From contig NZ_AZGA01000002.1 in the NCBI RefSeq assembly GCF_001436375.1, forward strand, positions 124,001 through 188,000: 64,000 nucleotides of DNA, written 5' to 3'. Source of the DNA: Agrilactobacillus composti DSM 18527 = JCM 14202 (GTDB taxonomy: Bacteria > Bacillota > Bacilli > Lactobacillales > Lactobacillaceae). Both the position numbers and the translations under genes were made by a program. Below, one piece after another: positions 17,165-27,200 of the stretch (position 1 is its first letter; each line of letters starts with the position of its first letter). The notes below the pieces were generated by a model. That model had not been told where the DNA came from. It saw nothing but the letters and a program-made list of their open reading frames with translations, and ran no database searches.

Positions 17165-18178
17165 TTAACTGGCGAATTTTAACATGAATAACTCAAACAA
17201 CAACATCTTATCTTGCTGTCCAGACTTCATTTGATAGTCGTTATCCTGCAAGCCAAGATAGGCTTGTCTTAAATCAACCTGGCTAAATTGTTTGACAGTC
17301 TTCAAAGCTAGTTTGATCCGGTAGGGATGAACCTTTAGAATTTGCGTTAGATTACCTTGCGTCATCCCCTTTTTAGCCAAGATTTTAACTTGAAGCAACA
17401 AGCGAAACTGCGATATGAGAATACTATTGATACGAATTGGCTCTTCTTTATTCAATAGTAGATCTTGATACAGTGCCAGCGCACTTTTTACATCTCGATG
17501 TAAGACCCGATCCACCAAATCAAAAACATTGTCTTCTAACGTTGGCGACACCAATTCGGCCACCATTTGCCGGGTGATAACTTTATCGTCGGCTGCGATG
17601 AATAACTTTTCCAAGTTGGCCACAATAGCCGAAAAGTCAGCATCTGAGCGTTGAATCAACAGTTCTTTTGAGTCCGGTGCCAGTTGATAGTCTTTGGTCT
17701 GCAGCAACTGCGTTAAAGCTGATTCTATCGCTGCCGGTGGTAGTTTTTGTACGTCTACTACTGTGGCCTGCTTTTGGACAAGTTTACTGATTTTCTTACG
17801 CCCGTCTAACTTAGGAACCTTGGCAAAAATAACCAGCACCGTAGAATCCAAGGGATGGTTTAAATAAGCCGTCAAGCTTGCCACATCTTGATTGGGGCTG
17901 CCCTTAGCTTCTTGGGCCGTTAAAAACACTGGGTCCTTGAGCCAAACTAGCCGCCGTTCCCCAAAAAAGGGCACTGACGTGGCATCGTCCATCGCCGCGC
18001 CTAAAGAATCTGAACTCAAATCATAGCTGGCAAAATTCATGTCCCGCTCTTCGGGTGCCAGTAAAGTTAAGAATAAAGCCTGAGCCTGTTGAATCAAATA
18101 ATCTTCTTCACCCAACACTAAATAAATGGGCGCTATTTTCTGTTGCCCAAGTTGTTTTTTTAATTCGTTAATTTTCAT
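17165..18178 (-). CDS. holA: DNA polymerase III, delta subunit
   Basis: The delta subunit opens the beta clamp within the clamp-loader complex. The 337-residue product matches HolA/YqeN: an N-terminal KINELKKQLG and IAPIYLVLGEEDYLI, EERDMNFASYDL, and the C-terminal collar region with QFRLLLQVKILAKKG. The frame begins 12 codons upstream at a TTG whose GAGGTG is 11 bases away, and the conserved opening begins at ATG 18178, which has only a weak site. Either start is possible. It is the last gene of the ylaN-holA cluster, after comEC, an order found widely in Bacillota. Confidence 0.93.
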   Translation of the reverse strand: MKINELKKQLGQQKIAPIYLVLGEEDYLIQQAQALFLTLLAPEERDMNFASYDLSSDSLGAAMDDATSVPFFGERRLVWLKDPVFLTAQEAKGSPNQDVASLTAYLNHPLDSTVLVIFAKVPKLDGRKKISKLVQKQATVVDVQKLPPAAIESALTQLLQTKDYQLAPDSKELLIQRSDADFSAIVANLEKLFIAADDKVITRQMVAELVSPTLEDNVFDLVDRVLHRDVKSALALYQDLLLNKEEPIRINSILISQFRLLLQVKILAKKGMTQGNLTQILKVHPYRIKLALKTVKQFSQVDLRQAYLGLQDNDYQMKSGQQDKMLLFELFMLKFAS

Positions 18179-18264
18179 AATTTCACGACCGGTTTTAATC
18201 GTTGTCGATTTCAAACCAAATCAGGCACCTCTTTCTTTAAAAACTAATTTCAGTGTCTCATTTA

Positions 18265-20538
18265 TTATAGGCCAAATACCCGCCAACGACTATAGCCGAA
18301 TAAACCATACGTCCACGTTATCATGCCACTGGTTTGGGTATTCAAGTAAGGTAGTTTTAAAGCTTGCAGCGTCTGTAGCGTTTCCGGGCTGGGATGGCCA
18401 TAGCGATTATTGCGCCCTGACGAAATCAACGCCAGTTTAGGTTGCAGTCTTTTTAAAAATGTGGGGTCTGATGACGTCTTTGAACCATGATGACCCAGTT
18501 TGACAAAGTCAGCCTGCAGCTGAAACCGGCGGCTGATTTTCAATTCCTCCGCCTTACCTAAATCGCCCGTAAATAGCCAATTATGTCCCCCAATCTTGCC
18601 ATGTAGGGCCATTGAATCCTCATTACTGCCCATGCCCGCTTTAAAGGGATGAACTACTTTAAACCGCAAATCCGGGCTCACAATTGTCTGTCCAGCCAGC
18701 ACTGGTTGTAATTGAAGTTGTTTTCTAAACGGTTGCACCTTCTTAGCAAATTGTGGATTCTGTCGTAATCCTGCCCCATAAAAAATCCGTTTCACTGGGA
18801 TCCCTTTTAACAGCACGGCTAAGTCTCCTAGATGATCGGCATCTTGATGACTGATAAACACACCGTCGATATGGGCAATACCCTGTTGTTTTAAAAAGGG
18901 CAGCGTTACTTTGGCCACGGTGGTGCGTGTTGTACCTTGTTGCCAGGGCTGTTTGGGAATCGTAATACGCCCGCCAGTATCAATGAGATAAACTCGGCGT
19001 AAAAATGGCGTGGTGATCAAAATACTATCACCTTGACCCACATCTATTAACGTAACTTGTCCTGTTAAGGGGATGTGAATGCTCAAAAAAGTGAGTCCTA
19101 ATAGCCCTAAATATACCCCTAATATTTTTTGACGACATCTTTTTTGCAGCTGATTCATCAACGCTAAACTTAAAACCGACAAAATCACAACGACTATTAA
19201 CGGTGGTTTGCCAAAGGTAACGTTAAATACTGAAATACTAGCCACCCCATGTAGCCCTTGGTCCACTAACAGCAATAATTGATTGCTCAAGTCAACGACT
19301 GGCGGTACTAAAAACCCCAATAAGACGTTGAAGAACACCAAGGGCATAATAATGACTTCAAAAAATGGGATCATAATCAGATTCAAGATTAAACTTAAAA
19401 GATGCCATTCAAATTGAAAATATAACACACAGGGCAAACTGGCCAATGTTAACATCACTTGCTGTCTCACGACCGTTACTTGACGATTGAAAATTAACGC
19501 AAAAGCCAATAAATAACATAAAATGCCACCTAGGCTAAACATTAAATAAGGATTGCCCCATAACTGAATGATAAAAATAAGGCTTAATTTATCAAGCCGC
19601 GACAAAGTTAACCCACTTTTAGCGATCACAATGGCCAATATGGCGACACCCACTGCCCGTTTGATCCCGGTCCCTGAGCCCGCTAACAAGGCATAAAATG
19701 GTAACACCGCTAACAAGAACCATTCCAAATAGGTCTTAGGAATAAACAATTTGGCACCAACATAAAATATGGCGCCCAGCAAGACATAAACATGTAACCC
19801 TGACAAACTAAACAAATGAATAATCCCCAAGGTACTTAAATCCTCATTAAAGCCAGTACTGCCGGTAAATTTGCCAATGACCAAGCCTTTGGCATACACA
19901 TCCAAAGGCGTCGGTAAAGCGTCTAAGCGCTGTTCAACCACCCGTCGTAATTCATGGATACGGTCAAACAAACTAGGCTTGTTAAGTGCCTTTAATTTCA
20001 ACAGGCGTGTCACATTCAATTGATAGCTAATACGCTGTTGCTGCCAGTAATATTGCTGGGTATCAAATTCGCCCATATTGGTACTGGCTTTAGGATACGT
20101 TAAAGTCCCCACAATCGTCGCCGTTAGATTTTGGGTATTATCTTGAAAAAACTGTTGTTCTGCCTGGCTTTTTAAAGTATAGCTCCCGGCCAGATGCACC
20201 TGTCGACCATTTACTTGCCCCCGGGCCGTAAAGGTTAAAAAATCACCGTTAACTTTAAGACTATCTGCTAAAATTTCAATTGATGTGGGCGCTGCTGGTA
20301 ATGAAGTTTGCTTTGGATACTGCTGGCCTTGACAGACTAACGTCAAAACAAGACAAAGGCTGCCACAAAGGCCAATCAAAACCCAGCAGCGCGTCCAAAT
20401 CAAGCGCCCAATGGCTAATAATAAAACACAGCCAGCCAGTAGTCGGTGTGTGCCCAAACATAACCAGGCCGTTAGTGATAAACTGATGGCTAAAAAGATC
20501 CAATTACCCTGTAAGTCGCGCCAAACACGGGTTACCAT
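18265..20538 (-). CDS. comEC: DNA internalization protein ComEC/Rec2
   Basis: ComEC forms the membrane channel that brings single-stranded DNA into competent cells. The 757-residue protein has N-terminal membrane helices and a soluble OB-like segment (DUF4131), a central competence domain with many helices (GLVIGKFTGS, HLFSLSGLHVYVLLG), and a C-terminal metallo-beta-lactamase domain (VTLIDVGQGDSILI, ISHQDADHLGD, FTGDLGKAEE, KLGHHGSKTS). All expected hydrolase motifs are intact. Its ATG directly follows the TAA of comEA with no gap, so translation is probably coupled to comEA. Whether the strain is actually competent cannot be judged from this window. Confidence 0.95.
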   Translation of the reverse strand: MVTRVWRDLQGNWIFLAISLSLTAWLCLGTHRLLAGCVLLLAIGRLIWTRCWVLIGLCGSLCLVLTLVCQGQQYPKQTSLPAAPTSIEILADSLKVNGDFLTFTARGQVNGRQVHLAGSYTLKSQAEQQFFQDNTQNLTATIVGTLTYPKASTNMGEFDTQQYYWQQQRISYQLNVTRLLKLKALNKPSLFDRIHELRRVVEQRLDALPTPLDVYAKGLVIGKFTGSTGFNEDLSTLGIIHLFSLSGLHVYVLLGAIFYVGAKLFIPKTYLEWFLLAVLPFYALLAGSGTGIKRAVGVAILAIVIAKSGLTLSRLDKLSLIFIIQLWGNPYLMFSLGGILCYLLAFALIFNRQVTVVRQQVMLTLASLPCVLYFQFEWHLLSLILNLIMIPFFEVIIMPLVFFNVLLGFLVPPVVDLSNQLLLLVDQGLHGVASISVFNVTFGKPPLIVVVILSVLSLALMNQLQKRCRQKILGVYLGLLGLTFLSIHIPLTGQVTLIDVGQGDSILITTPFLRRVYLIDTGGRITIPKQPWQQGTTRTTVAKVTLPFLKQQGIAHIDGVFISHQDADHLGDLAVLLKGIPVKRIFYGAGLRQNPQFAKKVQPFRKQLQLQPVLAGQTIVSPDLRFKVVHPFKAGMGSNEDSMALHGKIGGHNWLFTGDLGKAEELKISRRFQLQADFVKLGHHGSKTSSDPTFLKRLQPKLALISSGRNNRYGHPSPETLQTLQALKLPYLNTQTSGMITWTYGLFGYSRWRVFGL

Positions 20539-21219
20539 TTAAATCGTAACTTTATCTTCTAAATTGGCAACGGTTTTGTCACCGAAACCATCGATCTCAC
20601 CCAGATCAGCAACGGCCTTAAAGGGCCCTTGATTGGTTCGAAAATCAATAATTTTTTGGGCCTTCTTTTCACCTACACCGTCAATTTCTTGAAGTTGCTC
20701 AGCCGTTGCTGTATTCAAATTGATTTTTTCTTGGGGATCACCTGGTACTGCACTGGTCCCACTGCTAGCTTGCAGGCCCATACTTGCAGTGGGTTGGGCT
20801 TCACCTTTCGTGGGGATATAAAGCATGGCTTGATCTTGAACCTTTTGCGCTAAATTGACCTGACGCTGGTCCGCTTCTGGTGTAAAACCCCCAGCCCTTT
20901 TTAAAACATCTAACACCCGGTCCTCAGCTTTAAGTGTATAGACACCCGGTTGTTTCACGGCCCCTTTCACATCCACCATGATTTGCTGTTGCCCAGCTGG
21001 TGCCGTTGTCTGGGCACTGGTTTTTGGTGCAGAGTTAGCTTGTACAGTGGGTGAACGCGCCACCGAGTCAGTGGACGTGCTTTGATGATTGATTGGAATT
21101 GGCTCATTATTGACTGCAACAGCAGTTTGACGACTTCGTTGCCAAATAAAACCACCTATCAGTAATACCAACACTAATCCAATCCAGTAGTAGCGCTTGA
21201 CCATTTCTATAACCGCCAT
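20539..21219 (-). CDS. comEA: Competence DNA receptor ComEA
   Basis: ComEA binds double-stranded DNA outside the membrane during uptake. The 226-residue protein has one N-terminal membrane anchor (about 11-27), a Ser/Thr/Gln-rich linker, an SLBB domain (DVKGAVKQPGVYTL), and C-terminal paired helix-hairpin-helix motifs (INLNTATAEQLQEIDGVG). AAAGGAGG lies seven bases before the ATG at 21219; the frame's earlier ATG at 21243 has no site. The ribosome-binding site and start codon are locked in a long hairpin with the end of the preceding gene, which suggests tight translational control. Confidence 0.95.
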   Translation of the reverse strand: MAVIEMVKRYYWIGLVLVLLIGGFIWQRSRQTAVAVNNEPIPINHQSTSTDSVARSPTVQANSAPKTSAQTTAPAGQQQIMVDVKGAVKQPGVYTLKAEDRVLDVLKRAGGFTPEADQRQVNLAQKVQDQAMLYIPTKGEAQPTASMGLQASSGTSAVPGDPQEKINLNTATAEQLQEIDGVGEKKAQKIIDFRTNQGPFKAVADLGEIDGFGDKTVANLEDKVTI

Positions 21220-21284
21220 AAAAATACCTCCTTTAATTGGCATAATTCATATTACGCAATTAAAGGAGGCAAATTTTTATGGCG
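21214..21284 (-). promoter_or_regulatory. Long hairpin burying the comEA ribosome-binding site
   Basis: Minus-strand RNA pairs CGCCAUAAAAAU (21284-21273) with AUUUUUAUGGCG (21225-21214), and CCUCCUUUAAUUG (21269-21257) with CAAUUAAAGGAGG (21239-21227). That makes 25 base pairs with one 3x1 internal loop and a 17-base terminal loop. The 5' arm carries the stop codon of ylbL (21277-21279) and a perfect anti-Shine-Dalgarno; the 3' arm carries the comEA site and its ATG (21217-21219). No U run follows, so it is not a terminator. Confidence 0.8.
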
Positions 21285-22341
21285 TTGTTTGTAAATACTG
21301 AATCGCATCATCCAGTGTTTGTACTGGGACAATTTTCATCTTTGTGCCAAGCCTTTTAGCAGCACTTTTGGCAATTTGGTAATTATTTTGATAATTTGGT
21401 GTTTTTTGCCGTTCCGCTTTTGTCAGCTGGTCATTCGGCGCAAAAAAGATAGTGGCACCGGCTTTAGCAGCAGCGACTACTTTTTTATCAATCCCACCAA
21501 TCGGCCCCACTGTCCCATCACTGGCAATTGTCCCAGTACCTGCAACAATGCGGCCCTTACGAAGATGATGGCCACTGATTTGGTCATAAACTTGTAAAGT
21601 AAACATTAAACCAGCCGAGGGGCCACCAATAGCCCCGGCATCAATCTTCACAGGTTCCTTGGTACTTACCTTGGTGTGATCCGTCAACGTAATGCCTAAC
21701 CCGGCTTGCTGGCTATTAGGTAGTTGAATTAACTTACCAGTTGTTGTTTTGGTCTTTCCTTGGCGCAAATATGAAACCGTGACTTTTTGGCCCACTTTTT
21801 GTTTACGAACGTATTTTTGAAAATCAGTTGCACTTTTAAAATGCTGCTGGTTGACAGCTGACACCGTATCGCCTAACTTCAACGTATTTTTGAAATTAGA
21901 CTGTTCGATGATGTCTAAAACATATACCCCAATAAATTTCAACGTATAAGGTTTGCCCGCCTTTTTAAAGGCTTGGGCAATGGCGGTATTTTCAGAATTT
22001 TCAATGTAGTAATTCTGTAAGGTATCATAAGCGGCACTGCTGGCATTCCCCATCACCTCAGACTTTGACATGATATCCGTATACGGCTGAAAATGGCCAA
22101 CAATTAATTGTAAAGGTGTAGCTTGTTGTAAGCGAACAGTGGTTAAAAGATACTTGCCTTTAGTCTGATCTTTTTTTTGATCGACTTTCACAAATTGCGC
22201 CACTTGTTCAGCCGTCCCCGGCGATTCTAGAAAATAGTTGATGGGTAAAAAGCAAAATGCCAGCACAAATAAAATACCCACGACCAACGCACTGCTTTTA
22301 AACCAATTTTTTTTGTAAAAAGGCTGCTGTTTTGATTTCAT
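21277..22341 (-). CDS. ylbL: PDZ/Lon-type membrane-anchored serine protease (YlbL/SepM family)
   Basis: The 354-residue protein has a membrane anchor (about 16-36), a PDZ domain around residues 135-205 (YVLDIIEQSNFKNTLKLGD) and a C-terminal Lon-type peptidase domain. The Ser/Lys dyad is visible as Ser242 in GAIGGPSAGL and Lys287 in GPIGGIDKKV. In streptococci the relative SepM trims competence pheromone outside the cell, so its position before comEA/comEC is suggestive. In Bacillus YlbL acts in DNA-damage recovery. It starts three bases after coaD ends, with a weak own site. Confidence 0.92.
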   Translation of the reverse strand: MKSKQQPFYKKNWFKSSALVVGILFVLAFCFLPINYFLESPGTAEQVAQFVKVDQKKDQTKGKYLLTTVRLQQATPLQLIVGHFQPYTDIMSKSEVMGNASSAAYDTLQNYYIENSENTAIAQAFKKAGKPYTLKFIGVYVLDIIEQSNFKNTLKLGDTVSAVNQQHFKSATDFQKYVRKQKVGQKVTVSYLRQGKTKTTTGKLIQLPNSQQAGLGITLTDHTKVSTKEPVKIDAGAIGGPSAGLMFTLQVYDQISGHHLRKGRIVAGTGTIASDGTVGPIGGIDKKVVAAAKAGATIFFAPNDQLTKAERQKTPNYQNNYQIAKSAAKRLGTKMKIVPVQTLDDAIQYLQTTP

Positions 22342-22346
22342 TCGCG

Positions 22347-22841
22347 TTACCGTTTTTCTGAATATTTAGTTTTTAAAGCCGCTTCCACACAAGCCGGCAC
22401 CAGTGCACTAACATCTCCACCAAAAGCCGCTACTTCTTTGATCATACTAGAAGAAATAAACGTGTACTTTTGATCAGCCATGAAAAATACGGTCTCAATA
22501 TCCGCATTTTGAGCCTTATTCATTTGCGCGACCCCAGCTTCATATTCAAAATCAGCCGTATTGCGCAACCCTCGAATCAATGCCTGCGCTTTTAATTCAA
22601 CGGCCAAATCAACCGTTAATTTTCTAGGTGCAGCAATAACTTCAACCCGGTCTAGGCCCTCAGTAGCACCCTTTATCAGCGCCACTTTCTCTGGGGTGGT
22701 AAATAGAGCTGTTTTACCCGTATTCGTTGAAACGGCAATATAAAGCTTGTCAAAAATTTTCAAGGCCTTTTTCACTGTTGCCAAATGGCCATTGGTAAAA
22801 GGGTCAAAACTACCTGGGAATAGCCCGATATTAAGCGTCAT
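22347..22841 (-). CDS. coaD: Phosphopantetheine adenylyltransferase
   Basis: CoaD transfers AMP from ATP to 4'-phosphopantetheine, the penultimate step of coenzyme A synthesis. The 164-residue protein has the nucleotidyltransferase HxGH-type motif as T16-N-G-H19 in PGSFDPFTNGHL, RGLRNTADFEYE for substrate binding, and the C-terminal TFISSSMIKEVA. In most CoaDs the last residue pattern is identical, so activity is expected. GAGG lies ten bases before the ATG. It is placed between rsmD and ylbL as in Bacillus. Confidence 0.98.
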   Translation of the reverse strand: MTLNIGLFPGSFDPFTNGHLATVKKALKIFDKLYIAVSTNTGKTALFTTPEKVALIKGATEGLDRVEVIAAPRKLTVDLAVELKAQALIRGLRNTADFEYEAGVAQMNKAQNADIETVFFMADQKYTFISSSMIKEVAAFGGDVSALVPACVEAALKTKYSEKR

Positions 22842-22858
22842 CTTAACAAAACCTCAAC

Positions 22859-23410
22859 TTACTTGATATATTTAAAAACACTGACCTCAGTGATACCATA
22901 TTGATGCTGTCCCAATAGTGTAAAGCCCGTGATTTCTGGATACAAAACGGTCACATCAGTTTCTGCCACAACTAAGGCTTCTGGCTGTAATAAGGCCATA
23001 TCCCGAAGCTTGTTGAGCAGCTTCACAATCTGCTGTTCTTGATAGGGTGGATCCAGCAACACTAAGTCAAATAAAATCTCTTTAGCCTTCAATTCTACCA
23101 AAGCCCGCGCAGCGGACATTTTCATAATATGAAATGCAGCCTCAGCTTTGGTGACAGCGACATTTTCTTCGATAACTTTAATGGCCGCATACTGGCGATC
23201 CACCAAATACGCAGCAGACATGCCCCGAGAAACGGCTTCGATGCCGAGGCCCCCCGTCCCTGCATATAAATCCAAAGCACGTCCCCCATCAAAATAAGGC
23301 CCAATAATATTAAATAGCGCTTCTTTAACTTTATCTGTTGTTGGCCGTGTTTTTCGACCAGGGACTGGTTTTAAGTGGCGTCCACTAAACTCACCGGCTA
23401 TGATGCGCAT
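22859..23410 (-). CDS. rsmD: 16S rRNA (guanine966-N2)-methyltransferase RsmD
   Basis: RsmD methylates one guanine of 16S rRNA in assembled 30S subunits using S-adenosylmethionine. The 183-residue product opens with MRIIAGEFSGRHLKPVPG, has the SAM-binding loop DLYAGTGGLGIEAVSRG and the catalytic motif LLDPPY typical of amino-group methyltransferases. Its start overlaps the end of ylbG by 20 bases, with GGAG ten bases upstream, so the two are probably translated together. Confidence 0.96.
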   Translation of the reverse strand: MRIIAGEFSGRHLKPVPGRKTRPTTDKVKEALFNIIGPYFDGGRALDLYAGTGGLGIEAVSRGMSAAYLVDRQYAAIKVIEENVAVTKAEAAFHIMKMSAARALVELKAKEILFDLVLLDPPYQEQQIVKLLNKLRDMALLQPEALVVAETDVTVLYPEITGFTLLGQHQYGITEVSVFKYIK

Positions 23411-23738
23411 CTAACTTGTGCTCCTTTTCCAATTCCTGGTCTGAGTCAACTTCAGGATGAAAGAAAGGTTCTTGTTCTTCGTCCTTCGCTTTTTCAGCCA
23501 GTTTTTCACCGAACTCAGTTGCTAATTCAGGTCGGTGGGATAACTCGACCTTGCGGACAAAACGTAATTTAGCAATGGCTTTTTGAGTCGCAGCCGCGGC
23601 TTCTTGGTCCACATATAAATAGACATACTTCATTTTTCGAGAAGTATAATAGATTAATCCAAAGCGTCGTAATTGTCGAACTTGGTGTAAATTATAGACC
23701 CAAACAACAATGCCAACGCGTGGTTTTAATTCAGACAT
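23391..23738 (-). CDS. ylbG: YlbG family protein (DUF2129)
   Basis: The first 80 residues (PRVGIVVWVYNLHQVRQLRR, then YYTSRKMKYVYLYVD) match the small DUF2129 family found beside ylbF and rsmD in Bacillota. No enzymatic motif is known for it. After the conserved part comes a charged, probably disordered tail of about 30 residues rich in Glu, Asp and His, which makes this 115-residue copy longer than most (about 90). AAAAGGATGATTAA gives a good start. Function unknown; the context suggests RNA or ribosome biology. Confidence 0.88.
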   Translation of the reverse strand: MSELKPRVGIVVWVYNLHQVRQLRRFGLIYYTSRKMKYVYLYVDQEAAAATQKAIAKLRFVRKVELSHRPELATEFGEKLAEKAKDEEQEPFFHPEVDSDQELEKEHKLDAHHSR

Positions 23739-23742
23739 TTAA

Positions 23743-24174
23743 TCATCCTTTTAGTTTATGATGCGGTTTTCGCTTAGTTTCAAAAAACGGATTGCCCGTG
23801 GCAACTTTAATTTGGTCGGAAATACTGTTGGCAAGTGCGACACTCAAGGTATCGATCATTGTTTCAAAAGCCATTTGAGCGGCTTTATAGCCAGCAATCG
23901 GGGGGTAAAAATCCATCGAACGTTTTGCCTTTAAAGTTTGCTTCTTTAACGTTACCGCCCCGGGCACATAATCGCCATAAGGCTCGATTGCTTGTAAGCG
24001 ACTTTGTAGCCCATGAAAAGTTGCAATCAGCTTTTGGGCTTTAACATCTTGGTCTAAAACTCGCTGGGCTTTTTGATAATCAATGAATTTCTGTGAATTT
24101 TGAATGCTTTGAATAAGCTGATCCAATGCGTCTTCAATTTCAATCATTTGGTCATCATAAATCAAATCATTCAC
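23743..24174 (-). CDS. ylbF: YlbF/YmcA family regulator
   Basis: This 143-residue, mostly helical protein belongs to the YlbF/YmcA family. In Bacillus, YlbF forms the Y-complex with YmcA and YaaT, which works with RNase Y in mRNA processing and affects competence and biofilm regulators. The visible pattern ALDQLIQSIQNSQKFIDYQ and DQDVKAQKLIATFHGLQSRL fits the family. The start is uncertain: the GTG at 24174 overlaps its own AGG, and a TTG three codons later also fits. It begins 28 bases after pyc and ends four bases before ylbG. Confidence 0.85.
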   Translation of the reverse strand: MNDLIYDDQMIEIEDALDQLIQSIQNSQKFIDYQKAQRVLDQDVKAQKLIATFHGLQSRLQAIEPYGDYVPGAVTLKKQTLKAKRSMDFYPPIAGYKAAQMAFETMIDTLSVALANSISDQIKVATGNPFFETKRKPHHKLKG

Positions 24175-24201
24175 CTGCTTGCCTAAAACCTAAACTATCA
24201 A

Positions 24202-27200
24202 TTATTTTTTAACTTCTTGAGGTGCCATTTCAATTAGCAAGTCATCCGCATCGACCCGTTGCCCAGCTTTGACATAGATATGCTTGATGACGCCATCATA
24301 AGGCGCGGGAATAGAAGTTTCCATTTTCATGGCTTCCGTGACAACCAATGCTTCACCCTTGGTCACAACTTGCCCAGTCTTCACCAGAACTTTGGCAATA
24401 TTGCCCGTCATGACGGCCCCAATTTGATCTGGATTGGTAGGCTCAACTTTTTGGTTGCCCACAATCCCATGATTGATGGCCTTATCCTGAATCGCTATTT
24501 GAATCCGTTGCCCGTTTAATTCAAAGTACACGGTACGCATACCTTCAACATCAGGCTCCCCAATTTCATCTAGGGTGACAATGGACTCTTTCCCTGGCCC
24601 AAAGGTAATATGGATCGTCTCACCTAAACGCATCCCTTCAAAGAAGGTTGCCGTATCTAGATGGGTTACATCCCCATAAATATCATGGGTAGCCAAATAA
24701 TCTGAAAAGACCTTCGGATATAAGATGTAACTTACAACTTCTTCTGGGGTTGGTTGGTGATGTAATAACTTTGCAACCTCTTTAGCTGTGGCGTCAAAGT
24801 CCACTGGATCCACCAAACTGCCAGGTCGAACTGTAATAGCTGGCTTATCCTTTAAAATAGCAGCTTGAACAGCCTTGGGGAACCCGCCGACAGGTTGGCC
24901 TAAATTTCCTTGGAAAAAATTAATAACTGATTCAGGAAAATCAATATCTTGGCCTTTATTGATCACATCATCAGGTGTCAATTTATTTTGTACCATGAAT
25001 AAAGCCATGTCCCCCACAACTTTGGAAGACGGCGTGACTTTAATAATATTCCCGAAGAGGGCATTAACTTTGGTATACATAAGCTTCACATCATCAAACC
25101 GTTTGCCTAGACCCACACCTTTAGCCTGTTGATACAAGTTAGTATATTGGCCCCCAGGCATTTCAGTTTGATAAACATCGGTCTGTGGTGTCGTGACACT
25201 GGTTGAAAAACCAGCGTAAGCTTGGCGCAGATTTTGGAAATACTCATTAACATGTTCTACGGCAGCCATATTCAACTCTGGGCGCCGACGATCGTTTTCT
25301 AGCGCGTAATAAAGACTCCCCATACTTGGTTGTGAGGTAGCCCCAGACATGGCACTTTGCGCCACGTCCACCACGTCGACCCCGGCTTCAACGGCCCGGG
25401 CATAAGTGAAAATACCGTTACCCGCTGTGTCATGGGTATGCAAATGAATCGGAATCGATACAGCATCTTTTAACGTTGAAATCAATTCATAAGCAGCTTC
25501 TGGCTTCAACAGCCCAGCCATATCTTTAATGGCTAAAATGTGAGCGCCAGCACTTTCAATATCTTTGGCCAGTTGTTTGTAATAATTCAAATCATACTTG
25601 TGTAACTTATGATTGGCCACATCACCAGAGTAACACATCGCAACTTCAGCAATCTTATGGTTAGCCCGAACCGCTTCAATACTTGGTTCCATTTGAGGTA
25701 ACCAGTTTTGACTATCGAAAATACGGAAGACATCCATCCCATTTTTGGCTGCTAAGTCAATAAAATTACGAATAACATTGTCTGGGTAATTCTTATACCC
25801 CACCGCGTTACTACCTCTAAATAACATTTGCAATAAGGTATTAGGGAATAGTTTACGTAACCGTTGTAATCTTTCCCAAGGACTTTCCTTTAGGAAACGA
25901 TAAGCCACATCAAACGTTGCCCCGCCCCACATTTCATAGGAGAACAAATCCGGCATGGCCACACTCATCTGGCCAGCGATCCGAACCATATCATGGGTCC
26001 GCATGCGCGTTGCAAATAAACTCTGATGCGCATCCCGTAAAGTCGTATCGGTCAATAATACTTTTTGTTGATCACTTAACCACTGAGCGACAGCATCAGG
26101 TCCTTTTTGATCTAAAATTTGTTTAGCCGAGACCCGGCGATGTGCCGGCAATGGTGGTAATGCTGATAAACTAACCAACGTCGCATCTTTATGCTCTTTG
26201 CGTGGCAGATCAGCATACCCATTAATCGTCACATCCCCGACATATTTCAACAAAGCCACTGATGGATCAGGATGGACTTCAATATCTAATAATTCTGGAT
26301 GGTCTTCAATAAACGTCGTCAACGCATGCCCAGCGATAAAGACCGGGTTTTTAATGACATTTTCCATAAATGGAATATTTGTTTTAACCCCTTGAATATC
26401 AAATTCATGCAAGACCCGGTCCATTTTTTGACAGGCAGCTTCAAAACTTAAAGCGTGCACACTGGCTTTGACCAACAATGAATCAAAGTAAGGTGTGACC
26501 ACAGCCCCAGTGTAAGCATTCCCCACATCTAACCGAACCCCATTACCACCAGGAGAACGATAAGTGTCTAAAGTGCCTGTGTCTGGGAAGAAATTGTTAG
26601 TTGGATCTTCCGTTGTGACCCGACATTGAATAGCGGCACCTTCAAAGTGAAGATCGGCTTGTGCTGGCAAATGCAAGTCTTTGTGTAAGTCAGCGCCAGC
26701 GGCAATGCGCAATTGTGACTGCACAATATCTACGCCAGTAATTAATTCTGTGATAGTATGCTCTACTTGAACCCGTGGATTAACTTCAATGAAGTAAAAA
26801 TGATCATCCTCCATCAAAAATTCCACTGTGCCCGCATTACTATAACCGACGTGTTGCATTAACTTAACGGCGGCATTACAAACGCGTTCACGTTGTTCCG
26901 GCGTCAAGATAATACATGGTGCGACTTCAACAACTTTTTGATTTCGTCTTTGCACAGAACAATCCCGTTCAAATAAATGCATCACATGACCATGTTGATC
27001 AGCTAAGATTTGAACTTCCACATGCTTGCCATGAGCAATAAAACGTTCCACATATAATTCATCACTGCCAAATGCCTGCTTCGCTTCACTTTTAGCCCGA
27101 TCATAGGCTTCTGGTAACTCTGCAGCCGTTTCAACAACCCGCATCCCACGACCGCCGCCACCAAGGGCTGCTTTGATCATAATTGGAAAACCATGATCAG

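Noticed and set aside
21214-21284. Rho-independent terminator between ylbL and comEA
   Set aside because: The stem is long but not followed by a U run and it covers the start codon, so it fits translation control better.
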